NCBI GenBank assembly: GCA_035454885.1
Contig: DATIGE010000013.1
Location: 1 to 56,602, forward strand
Source of the DNA: a bacterium
GTDB taxonomy: Bacteria; UBA10199; JACPAL01; GCA-016699445
Direction: 5' to 3'
Length of the DNA stretch: 56,602 bases
Part shown: positions 44,176 through 51,680 of the stretch, piece by piece
Layout of the letters: each line of letters starts with the position of its first letter
How positions within the stretch are numbered: the first letter of the stretch is position 1
Made by a program: the position numbers and the translations under genes
Notes under the pieces: model-generated
The model's input: the letters and a program-made list of their open reading frames with translations, nothing else
Told to the model about the DNA's origin: nothing
Database searches by the model: none

Positions 44176-45094
44176 GAAGAAGCTACAGGAAAAGCTTCCG
44201 CGCCGCGAATTCCTTAAAGGAATGATCGCTGCGACCGGCGTGGCGGCCGCCGTCTCTCTGGGGACCAAAGATGCGGGCGCTTCGGCGCTTTCGGATTTTT
44301 TTAAGAGCGCCTTCTTCCAGAAGCATTACAAGGAGATGACGCCGGATGAAAAGAAAGTCGTTCTGGCCCGGCTGGAAAAAGAGACGCGCGAACGCTACGG
44401 GGTCGAGGTCAAGATCGGCGATCCGCCTCCCCTGGACGGCGTCGAATTCGCCTATTTTTTGAACCTGCAGAAATGCATCGGCTGCCGCCGCTGCGTTTAC
44501 GCCTGCGTCGCCGAAAACAACCAATCACGCGATCCGCAGATCCAGTATATCAAGGTCCTCGAAATGCCGGAAGGCTCGCTGGACGTGGACGAGGGGGAGA
44601 TTTTCTACGATCACGAAAAGGTTCCCCAGCCCGGAAAGTTCTACATGCCCGTCCAGTGCCATCAATGCTCCGATCCCCCCTGCACCAAGGTTTGCCCGGT
44701 GGAGGCGACGTGGAAGGAGCCCGATGGCATCGTCGTGATCGACTACGACTGGTGCATCGGCTGCCGCTATTGCGAAGCCGCCTGTCCCTACGAGGCGCGG
44801 CGTTTCAATTTTACCGAGCCTCAGATCCCCAAGGATGAGATCAACCCGAACCAGAGTTACCTGTCGAACAGGATCCGGCCGCGCGGCGTCATGGAGAAGT
44901 GCACGTTCTGCCTCCATCGGACCCGTGAGGGGCGCTACCCTGCGTGTCTGGAGGCCTGTCCGACGGGCTCGCGCAAATTCGGCAATCTCCTCGACCCCAA
45001 GAGCGAGGTCAGGGCCATTCTGGAGACGAAGCGCGTCTTTGTTCTGAAGGAGGACCTCAAGACGCACCCGCATTTTTATTACTTCTTCGGTTAG
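44132..45094 (+). CDS. Tat-type 4Fe-4S ferredoxin subunit (DsrO/HmcB/NrfC-like)
   Basis: 320 residues. A Tat signal with PRREFLKG (Arg24-Arg25) then a hydrophobic stretch; exported folded with its clusters. Four cysteine groups for 4Fe-4S clusters: CIGCRRCVYACV, CHQCSDPPCTKVCP, CIGCRYCEAACP, and CTFCLHRTREGRYPACLEAC. This is the standard electron-transfer subunit of complex iron-sulfur molybdoenzyme-type and Dsr/Hmc-type complexes. The start lies inside the end of the cytochrome gene (44-base overlap); GGAG is 10 bases upstream. Next gene is the NrfD-type quinone-binding subunit. No molybdopterin catalytic subunit is in the window. Confidence 0.93.
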   Translation: MTQEKFTQRPSRLVEKKLQEKLPRREFLKGMIAATGVAAAVSLGTKDAGASALSDFFKSAFFQKHYKEMTPDEKKVVLARLEKETRERYGVEVKIGDPPPLDGVEFAYFLNLQKCIGCRRCVYACVAENNQSRDPQIQYIKVLEMPEGSLDVDEGEIFYDHEKVPQPGKFYMPVQCHQCSDPPCTKVCPVEATWKEPDGIVVIDYDWCIGCRYCEAACPYEARRFNFTEPQIPKDEINPNQSYLSNRIRPRGVMEKCTFCLHRTREGRYPACLEACPTGSRKFGNLLDPKSEVRAILETKRVFVLKEDLKTHPHFYYFFG

Positions 45095-45113
45095 CAAGAA
45101 GGGAAGATGATCG

Positions 45114-46358
45114 ATGGCGATTTATTTCCAGTTCTGGAAGGACATGATACGGCAGGTTCTGATCGGCCCCAGGATTTACTACATCTGGCTCGGATTCTTG
45201 GGCGTCCTGATGCTCATCGGGTCGGCGGGGTACTACTACCAGCTTCGGAACGGCCTCATCGTCACCAACATGAGCGACCAGATCTCCTGGGGCGCCTACA
45301 TCGCCAACTTCACTTACATTGTGGGTCTGGCGGCCGCAGCCGTCATGCTGGTGATTCCCGCCTACGTCTACAAGATCAAGGCCATGAAGGAGATCACGCT
45401 GATCGGCGAGCTGTTCGCCATCTCAGCCATCGTCATGTGTCTCATGTTCGTGACGGTCGACATGGGCCGCCCGGACCGGTTCTGGCATCTGATTCCGAAG
45501 CTGGGCCGGATGAATTGGCCGATTTCGATGTTGAGCTGGGACGTCATCGTGCTGAACGGCTACCTTCTGATCAACCTCCACATCCCCGGTTACCTCTTGT
45601 ACAAGAAATACAGGGGACAGCCGCCGACGGATGCTTATTATATGCCGTTCGTCATCATCTCCGTCTTTTGGGCCGTGAGCATCCATACCGTGACGGCCTT
45701 TCTGTACGCGGGGTTGGGCGGCAAGCCCTTCTGGAATTCGGCCGTTGTGGCGCCCCGATTCCTCGCCTCGGCCTTTGCCGTCGGGCCTTCGTTCATTCTT
45801 CTCACGCTGCAGATCATTGAAAAATATTCCAGCTTCAAGGTCGAACATGAGGTTTATAGGGTCCTGAAAAGGATCATTGCCGTCTCGCTCCTCATCAATT
45901 TGTTCCTGCTGGCTTCAGAAGTTTTTAAGGAATTTTACACCGATTCCGCCCACAGCGCGTCGGCCAAGTACCTGTTCACGGGCATCGACGGGTATGTTCT
46001 GCTCGTTCCCTTCATCTGGACGGCTATTGTCCTCAACGTGGTCGCAACCGTCATTTACGCGAGCCCCCAATGGAGCCGGGGCATGCGTAACGTCAACATC
46101 GCCTCGGTCTGCGCCATCGTTGGGATTTGGATTGAGAAAGGAATGGGGCTGATCGTTCCCGGGTTCGTTCCCAGCCCATTGGGCACGATCGTGGAATATT
46201 CCCCTTCGCTGGTCGAGTTGGCGGTCTGTCTCGGAATCTGGGCCACGGGCTTCTTCGTCTTCACCCTCCTCCTCAAGGCGGCCCTGCCGATCGAAATCGG
46301 CACGGTGAGGCACAGGGAAGAAAACTGGGAATTCCCCCGATCATCCTCATGGCCTTAA
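45114..46358 (+). CDS. NrfD/PsrC-type quinone-interacting membrane subunit
   Basis: 414 residues with about ten transmembrane helices, NrfD/PsrC/DsrP family: SWGAYIANFTYIVGLAAAAV, TVDMGRPDRFWHLIPK, NWPISMLSWDVIVLNGYLL and AVSIHTVTAFLYAGLGGKPF are typical. It exchanges electrons with the membrane quinone pool and docks the 4Fe-4S subunit on the periplasmic face. The three-gene set (cytochrome, 4Fe-4S, NrfD) matches the J-O-P part of DsrMKJOP or the equivalent of Hmc complexes without a catalytic subunit. Ends 13 bases from the convergent coiled-coil gene. Confidence 0.93.
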   Translation: MAIYFQFWKDMIRQVLIGPRIYYIWLGFLGVLMLIGSAGYYYQLRNGLIVTNMSDQISWGAYIANFTYIVGLAAAAVMLVIPAYVYKIKAMKEITLIGELFAISAIVMCLMFVTVDMGRPDRFWHLIPKLGRMNWPISMLSWDVIVLNGYLLINLHIPGYLLYKKYRGQPPTDAYYMPFVIISVFWAVSIHTVTAFLYAGLGGKPFWNSAVVAPRFLASAFAVGPSFILLTLQIIEKYSSFKVEHEVYRVLKRIIAVSLLINLFLLASEVFKEFYTDSAHSASAKYLFTGIDGYVLLVPFIWTAIVLNVVATVIYASPQWSRGMRNVNIASVCAIVGIWIEKGMGLIVPGFVPSPLGTIVEYSPSLVELAVCLGIWATGFFVFTLLLKAALPIEIGTVRHREENWEFPRSSSWP

Positions 46359-46371
46359 ATTCGGATGGAAA

Positions 46372-48447
46372 TTAAGCGCAGTCCCGCCGGTCCTGCGAGG
46401 CTCTCCGTGGGCCGAAGTAGGCCTCCAAAACCACTTGGGCCTTGTTGACGTCTCGCAACCTCGCCTCTGCCAGTTTGCGGGCTGCGGTGGTCGAATCTTG
46501 AAGGCGATCAGGATGATACACCTCGACAAAGGAGCGGAAGACCGTCTTGTATTGCTCGTAGGAAGCCGAGGGAGTCAAACCCAATGTCTCAAGGGCTTGC
46601 GCCACTTCAGGACGAAGCATGACCCCACTATCCGAATTTCGCGGCCGAGTCGAGGTTCCGACACTCCCCAAGACGTCACGAATCCTCCGGCGCGTCGCCG
46701 CCTCCGCCTCGACCGCACGTTCGAGTTCCCGAACGCGTTCCCTGAGTTGCGAGGCTTCGGCCCCGAGGCGCTCGTTCCTGTCGGCCCGTGCCTTCTCTTT
46801 CTTCGCCGCCTCCCGCTGCTCCAAGGCGTCTTCCTTGGCCTTGGCCTCGGCGTTTCGGGTTTCCCTCAAGACCTTGCGTAGGCGCTCGATCTCTTCCACA
46901 AGCTTTTGATGATCCTGCTCCCGGGCCCGAGCCGTCTCGAGAGCCGCTCTGTGTTGCGAAGCTTCTTTCTTGGCCGCCTCTTCGGATGTCTTCGCGCGCG
47001 CAATCTCACTTCGCAAAGATCTGATGTCGGCCTTCATCGCTTCCGTATCTTGAAATTGGGTCCTCAGCGTTTCAATTTCCGCCCCCTTTGCGGCAAGTTG
47101 GTTCCTCAAATCCCCGATCTCCGCTTCCATGCGTTCCGTGTTCTGCGCCTGCGCCCTGACCGCATCGAGAGCCGTCCGATGGCGCGACGTTTCTTTGCGG
47201 GCCGTCTGTTCCGATGCCTTTGCATTCTCAAGCTCTAGCCGCAGCGTTCCGATAGCGGCGTTCAATGTGTCGACGTCCCGCAACCTGACTTTCATGGCTT
47301 CGATTTCGGCCTGCCTATCGGCGAGCTGTGCCCTCAATTCCCCCAGCTCTCCGGCGGCGTGTTCGTCTCGATCTTCCTTTCTTGGTTCGACGCGAAGGCT
47401 TGCCTCCGCGAATTTTCTCCGAAGCGACAAGATCGCCTCTCTCAGCTGCCCGATACCCGCTTCGAAGGATTCGATGACCTGGAGATATTCGTTGGCCTGA
47501 CTCTCCGCTTTGACCCGAAGCCGCTGCTCCATGCCTGCCACCTTTTCGAACTGCTTGTAGACTTCGACCCTATCGCGAAGCTCGCGGGCCTCCAACTGAG
47601 CGATTTCGAGGCTGTCTTGCAAACCCTGGACCTGGGCCTCCAGATCGATCGCTTGCCGGGCGAGCTCGGCGTTTTCTTCCGCCCTCGCGTTCGCGCTCAC
47701 GAGAGCCTTTCTCGCCTTCTCAAGGGCGGCATCGGCTTCCTCACAGACGCGATGAAGGGTCTCATTCTCATGACGAAGGACCCTATTTTCATCCGATGCT
47801 CGTCTCTTGATCTCTTCGAGGCGCCCTAAATGTTTTTTGAGTTGATGAAGCTCAAGGGCCGCAGGGGCGTATTCTTCGGCGCGTTGTCGATAATGTTCCG
47901 CCCGAACCCGTTCTTTCTCAATTCCCGAAATCGCCAGTTGCAGTTCTTTTTGCAGCGCCTCGGCGACCCTTGACCAGTCTGGAGCCGCGCGGGACCCCGC
48001 TTCCCCTTCCGTTCGGGATTCGCCATTCGTTTTGGGCGGAGCACCGCGGGGAGCCGGGGGCGTCGGCGGGGAGCTTTCAAAGCGTCTGCCTCTGGAAGGA
48101 CGTCTGGTCGGGAAGAATGCCTCATCGGGCGGATCGTTCAAACCGATAAAATCTTCGTACGCCCCCGACAATCCCCGGAGCACTCTCCTGAGGCCGAAAC
48201 GAACTTCCTCCGCGCGAGTCGGCACATAGGTGGAGGCGCATCTCTGGTCGTTGGATGCCTCGCAGGCCCCGCCGCCGCCGCCCGATGCGAATTCGTTGTA
48301 AACAAAGGTGCCGCATGCCGGATCATGCACGGGGGCGTCTCCGGGATTCGCCGAGAAAACGCCCGTTGCAGATAGACCGGTAACCCACGGCATCAAATTT
48401 CCAAAAACGGGGGACATAGGCGATTTTTTCGTCGTCAAAAATCGCAA
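46372..48447 (-). CDS. Long coiled-coil protein with C-terminal J domain
   Basis: 691 residues from a TTG start; an ATG 10 codons in is an alternative. The first 100 residues are Gly/Pro/Cys-containing and unremarkable (NEFASGGGGGACEASNDQRC). About 165-590 is coiled coil with two or three internal near-repeats (NAKASEQTARKETSRHRTAL and RAKTSEEAAKKEASQHRAAL; both preceded by LRSEIA/LRLELE-type segments). The last 75 residues resemble a J domain with the HPD tripeptide (TLGLTPSASYEQYKTVFRSF, then VEVYHPDRLQD). A J domain stimulates DnaK; placed at the end of a long rod it may target DnaK to a cell structure. No close family known to me. Confidence 0.8.
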   Translation of the reverse strand: MRFLTTKKSPMSPVFGNLMPWVTGLSATGVFSANPGDAPVHDPACGTFVYNEFASGGGGGACEASNDQRCASTYVPTRAEEVRFGLRRVLRGLSGAYEDFIGLNDPPDEAFFPTRRPSRGRRFESSPPTPPAPRGAPPKTNGESRTEGEAGSRAAPDWSRVAEALQKELQLAISGIEKERVRAEHYRQRAEEYAPAALELHQLKKHLGRLEEIKRRASDENRVLRHENETLHRVCEEADAALEKARKALVSANARAEENAELARQAIDLEAQVQGLQDSLEIAQLEARELRDRVEVYKQFEKVAGMEQRLRVKAESQANEYLQVIESFEAGIGQLREAILSLRRKFAEASLRVEPRKEDRDEHAAGELGELRAQLADRQAEIEAMKVRLRDVDTLNAAIGTLRLELENAKASEQTARKETSRHRTALDAVRAQAQNTERMEAEIGDLRNQLAAKGAEIETLRTQFQDTEAMKADIRSLRSEIARAKTSEEAAKKEASQHRAALETARAREQDHQKLVEEIERLRKVLRETRNAEAKAKEDALEQREAAKKEKARADRNERLGAEASQLRERVRELERAVEAEAATRRRIRDVLGSVGTSTRPRNSDSGVMLRPEVAQALETLGLTPSASYEQYKTVFRSFVEVYHPDRLQDSTTAARKLAEARLRDVNKAQVVLEAYFGPRRASQDRRDCA

Positions 48448-48681
48448 AATGTTTCTCGTTTTTTATTTGTGGCTTTTCATGAAAAGGGCGTCTGTCGCGG
48501 TGTGGACGCGTTGCGTCGTTCACGAGGATGTTCATTAGAAAAAGGACTTGGAAGACTTTGGAGCAGGGGGCGATCGGTTGGCTCGAACTTCCGGCTGGCG
48601 GCGAAAACCCTAAGTTTTTCATACCGGATGCCGTGGCGGCTCGTCGAAAAACGGGCCGCCGCGGCCCCGGCTGAAAATTGG

Positions 48682-48756
48682 GGTGGGCTATCGGATTCGA
48701 ACCGATGACCTCCAGGGCCACAACCTGGCGTTCTAACCAGCTGAACTAAGCCCACC
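48682..48756 (-). tRNA. tRNA-His (anticodon GTG)
   Basis: Acceptor GTGGGCT/AGCCCAC with an extra encoded G at -1 (48756), the tRNA-His identity base; anticodon arm CCAGG-TTGTGGC-CCTGG with anticodon GTG; T arm ATCGG-TTCGAAT-CCGAT; discriminator C. Confidence 0.96.
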
Positions 48757-48762
48757 ATTTGA

Positions 48763-48861
48763 GTCAGGGGAGATACCGCTCTCCCCTGAAACCCCATCTG
48801 TGTTACCGCGGTATCATCGTTCACTGTTCACTACGCAGAGTGAATCTGACTCCGTTCACTA
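48763..48861. repeat. Dispersed repeat, copy 2
   Basis: Blocks in order: TCAGGGGAGATACCGCTCTC, CCCTGAAACCCCATCTGTGT, TACCGCGGTATCATCGTTCA, then a copy-specific stem (TTCACT...AGTGAA) and GTTCACTA. Nearly identical to copy 3 (48911-48994) except in the stem region. The gene-free stretch 48757-49069 consists of copies 2 and 3 and a 50-base GC-rich spacer; no ORF of note is seen. Confidence 0.8.
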
Positions 48862-48910
48862 TTTGTCTTACGCGCGGGGAGACCAGCGAAGCGCGGCACC
48901 GACTTGTCGG

Positions 48911-48994
48911 TGTACCGCTCTCCCCTGAAACCCCATCTGTGTTACCGCAGTATCATCGTTCACTGCGCCCGGCTAAGCCGGACTTCGTTCACTA
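48911..48994. repeat. Dispersed repeat, copy 3
   Basis: TACCGCTCTCCCCTGAAACC, CCATCTGTGTTACCGCAGTA, TCATCGTTCACT, then a copy-specific hairpin (CCGGC-TAA-GCCGG region) and CTTCGTTCACTA. It lies 75 bases upstream of the acyltransferase-like gene and in the same orientation as copies 1 and 2. Confidence 0.8.
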
Positions 48995-49069
48995 GCGAAG
49001 AACCGATCAAATCGCAAGGTCTTGAAAAGAATACTTTATTTTTGGGGTTCTTGCTGAAAAAAGACGGCG

Positions 49070-50236
49070 ATGCGGGATCAACGTCTTCTTTTTCTCGACG
49101 TCTTTCGCGGACTGGCCGTCCTTTGGATGATCGAGACGCATGTGTTCGAAGCCGGGCTCGCGCCCGTCTGGCGGTCGGGATGGTTCTTCCACGCCGTCTA
49201 TCTCTCGAACGGTTTCGTCGCGCAGGCCTTCGCCTTCGCGGCCGGCGCGGGATTTTGGCTCGCCACCGAGGCCTCGCCCGATCTGAGGAACGTCCGCGCC
49301 GCGGTCTTTTGGCGTTACGTCCGGCGGCTCGCCTTTCTTTTTCTTTGCGGTCTCTGGCTCAACATGGACCCGTTCTCGCTCGATCATTTCCGGAACGCGG
49401 GACCCGAGGGGCAGGCCGTCACCTGGCAGTTCGACATCCTGCACCTGATCGCCTTCACGGCGTTCGTCTCCCTCCTCCTTCATCTCGCCGCCGGACGGTT
49501 TTCGCGCCGGCACTGGGTCTACGGGGTCTTGGCGCTGGCGGTCTTTCTCGCGACGCCGCTCGTCTGGCGGGCCCGGCTGGGCGAGGTGCTGCCCCTCGCA
49601 CTGGGCCTGCCGTTGATGCCGATCCCGCCGTCCAAGTTCCCGGTCTTTCCCTGGGCGGGATATTTCCTCGCCGGCGTTTTTCTCATGGGACTCCTGATGC
49701 GGTCCCGCCGCCCCGAACGATCGGCCGCGATCCTCGCCGTTGTCGCCGCGGCGTCGCCCTTCGCCCTCTTTTGGATCAAAGGGTGGAACTTCACGTACCC
49801 GGGCATGAGCGGGCCTTGGGCCGATTGGTACCCCTCGCCGGGACATTCCCTCTTCCGCTTGGGCGGAGTCGCCTTGGTCTTCGCCCTGCTCTTTCTTCTC
49901 GAGAAACGCCTTTCCGCCCAAGGGCCCGCGGTCGGGTTTCTGCGCCTCAACGGGCAGGAATCGCTCTGGATGTTCGTGAGCCATATCATTCTCGTCTACG
50001 GGTCATCCTATACGGTGGGCCTGATCGACCTGTCTGGAAAGCGCCTGGAACCCCTGGCCGTCGCCGGGGCAACCGTCTTCATCACGGCCGTCTGTTTTGC
50101 GCCGGCTGCGATTTGGCATGCGTTCAAGCAGGATCATCGCGACCGGGCCTTCGCCGTCCTGTGCTTCGCCGTCGCCGCGGCCGCGGCCGTCTTCGCCGTC
50201 GCGCCGGCGAACCTTTCCCGAGGAGGCCTCCCATGA
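49070..50236 (+). CDS. DUF1624-like integral membrane acyltransferase
   Basis: 388 residues with about ten transmembrane helices. The N-terminus LLFLDVFRGLAVLWMIETHV has the 'R...D..RG.a...M...H' signature of the heparan-alpha-glucosaminide N-acetyltransferase/YeiB-like superfamily; the central region (FDILHLIAFTAFVSLLLHLA; FPVFPWAGYFLAGVFLMGLL) also fits. Such proteins transfer acyl groups across the membrane to sugars or other extracytoplasmic acceptors; the substrate is unknown. The stop overlaps the Nudix start by 4 bases (ATGA), suggesting co-transcription. Confidence 0.82.
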   Translation: MRDQRLLFLDVFRGLAVLWMIETHVFEAGLAPVWRSGWFFHAVYLSNGFVAQAFAFAAGAGFWLATEASPDLRNVRAAVFWRYVRRLAFLFLCGLWLNMDPFSLDHFRNAGPEGQAVTWQFDILHLIAFTAFVSLLLHLAAGRFSRRHWVYGVLALAVFLATPLVWRARLGEVLPLALGLPLMPIPPSKFPVFPWAGYFLAGVFLMGLLMRSRRPERSAAILAVVAAASPFALFWIKGWNFTYPGMSGPWADWYPSPGHSLFRLGGVALVFALLFLLEKRLSAQGPAVGFLRLNGQESLWMFVSHIILVYGSSYTVGLIDLSGKRLEPLAVAGATVFITAVCFAPAAIWHAFKQDHRDRAFAVLCFAVAAAAAVFAVAPANLSRGGLP

Positions 50237-50751
50237 AGGTCAACGAAATTTTCAAAGGCCGCGTCGTCACGTTGAACCTGGAAGAGTTTGACCTCCCCAA
50301 CGGCCACACGGTGAAGCTGGAGGTGGCGCGGCACCTGAGCGCGGCGGCGATCGTGCCCGTCGCGGAAGACGGGCGCGTCCTCTTGATCCGGCAGTTCCGC
50401 CCGGTCCTGAACGCCTGGCTGTGGGAGATCCCGGCCGGGCTCTTGGAAAAGGACGAAGACCCGGCGCTTTGCGCGGCGCGCGAACTGGAGGAAGAAACGG
50501 GCTGGATCGCAAGAACCGTCGAACCCGTGACCCGCATCCACAGCTCCTGCGGTTTCACCGACGAGGTCGTTCACATTTTCAAGGGAACCGGGCTTGAGCC
50601 GGGCCGCATGGCGCGGGAGAAGGGAGAAGTGATCGAGGAGAGGTTCTTTGCCCGCGAAGAGATCCTGCGGATGATCGGGAACCGCCAAATCACCGACGCC
50701 AAGACCCTGGCCGGCCTTTTTTATGTCTTATTGGGTAACTCGTTGGAATAA
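50233..50751 (+). CDS. Nudix hydrolase, ADP-ribose pyrophosphatase type
   Basis: 172 residues from ATG 50233 (GGAGG 5-6 bases upstream, overlapping the previous stop). A perfect Nudix box spans residues 69-91 (Gly69, Glu75, then RELEEETGW from Arg83). The preceding RQFRPVLNAWLWEIPAGLLE is the hallmark of the ADP-ribose pyrophosphatase (NudF/YqiE) group. It hydrolyses ADP-ribose or related nucleoside diphosphate sugars to a monophosphate and AMP in the cytoplasm. Metal-binding residues are intact. Confidence 0.93.
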   Translation: MKVNEIFKGRVVTLNLEEFDLPNGHTVKLEVARHLSAAAIVPVAEDGRVLLIRQFRPVLNAWLWEIPAGLLEKDEDPALCAARELEEETGWIARTVEPVTRIHSSCGFTDEVVHIFKGTGLEPGRMAREKGEVIEERFFAREEILRMIGNRQITDAKTLAGLFYVLLGNSLE

Positions 50752-50846
50752 ATAGGATTCTGAGGTTAAACCGCAAGCCTTCTCACCCTCAAGGGCAACT
50801 GCCTGGTCTGTTCCGGTCGAAAAAGAACATATACTATAAGGTAATT

Positions 50847-51680
50847 GTGAACCGCATTCGCGCCTTCATCTCGGGGTTTGTCCTTGCCGTCTTGGTGTCT
50901 TGTTCCGCCTGCCTCACGGGGGGAGGTCCGACCGGCGCGGGTCCCTCGGGGCCAGCCGGGGCCTTGCCGACGGGGAACATGGGCGGTGCCCCATCCGGTG
51001 GGATGATTCCAGGGTCGACCGAGGCACCGCCTCCGGGCCCCGCGGCCGCCGCGGCCGGCGGTGGCGACACGATGCCCCCGCGCGCGGACGCGGGCGACTG
51101 CATGACGATCGGTCTCGACGGGACGGTTCATTGCGGTCCTCCCCGGCGCGAGGCCTGCCGGGTCGCTTACGTGCCCGTCCCGAAGCTCAAAGTGATGGCG
51201 GGCACGGGAGAACCGTTGCCTCCCATCCCCCTCGTCGGAAAGACCTCGTTCGACGGACGCTTCTACGCCGAGATCGGTTCGGCGGACTTGAGCTGCGAAG
51301 ATCCGTCCTGCTGGACGTGGGGACCGGTAAATTTCGGCGACGTCCTCATGATGAGGCTGACGCGCCTGCAGACGGCCGCCCCGGCCCTGACCTTCCACCA
51401 GGACGCCGTGGCCACCCTGCCTGAGGCGGACGGGGCCAACGTCGCCGTCGCAGGCGTCCCCATCCAGGACGAAGATGCGATCGAATTCTACGCCACCCTC
51501 TCGGAGGCAAAGCCCGAGGGTTATAGCGAGACCCTCGTCCCCCTGACCGACGAGGTCTGGACCAAATTCGGCATCAAGTGCGAGATGGGCGGATTCAGGA
51601 TCGACACGGGCGTCACCTACGAGCGCCGGACGGACGTGCCATCGGCCGCGGAGCGGTTTTTCGACGTCCTGTTCAAATAA
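50847..51680 (+). CDS. Secreted lipoprotein-like protein of unknown function
   Basis: 277 residues, GTG start with AAGG 6 bases upstream. Lipoprotein-type leader (FISGFVLAVLVSCSAC; either of two cysteines could be lipidated), a Gly/Pro/Ala linker (about 24-80), then a folded domain with RREACRVAYVPVPKLKVMAG, SADLSCEDPSCWTW and FGDVLMMRLTRLQTAAPALT. Six cysteines after the leader may form disulfides. No family recognised. Convergent with the activator gene; the two stops overlap by 8 bases. Confidence 0.75.
   Translation: MNRIRAFISGFVLAVLVSCSACLTGGGPTGAGPSGPAGALPTGNMGGAPSGGMIPGSTEAPPPGPAAAAAGGGDTMPPRADAGDCMTIGLDGTVHCGPPRREACRVAYVPVPKLKVMAGTGEPLPPIPLVGKTSFDGRFYAEIGSADLSCEDPSCWTWGPVNFGDVLMMRLTRLQTAAPALTFHQDAVATLPEADGANVAVAGVPIQDEDAIEFYATLSEAKPEGYSETLVPLTDEVWTKFGIKCEMGGFRIDTGVTYERRTDVPSAAERFFDVLFK

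Noticed and set aside
42481-46358. A complete DsrMKJOP complex
   Set aside because: No DsrM- or DsrK-like genes are present and the cytochrome has four hemes rather than three; only the J-O-P-like portion can be supported.
48763-48994. CRISPR array
   Set aside because: Only two adjacent copies of a roughly 50-base conserved block, with variable self-complementary stems and no regular spacers or cas genes.
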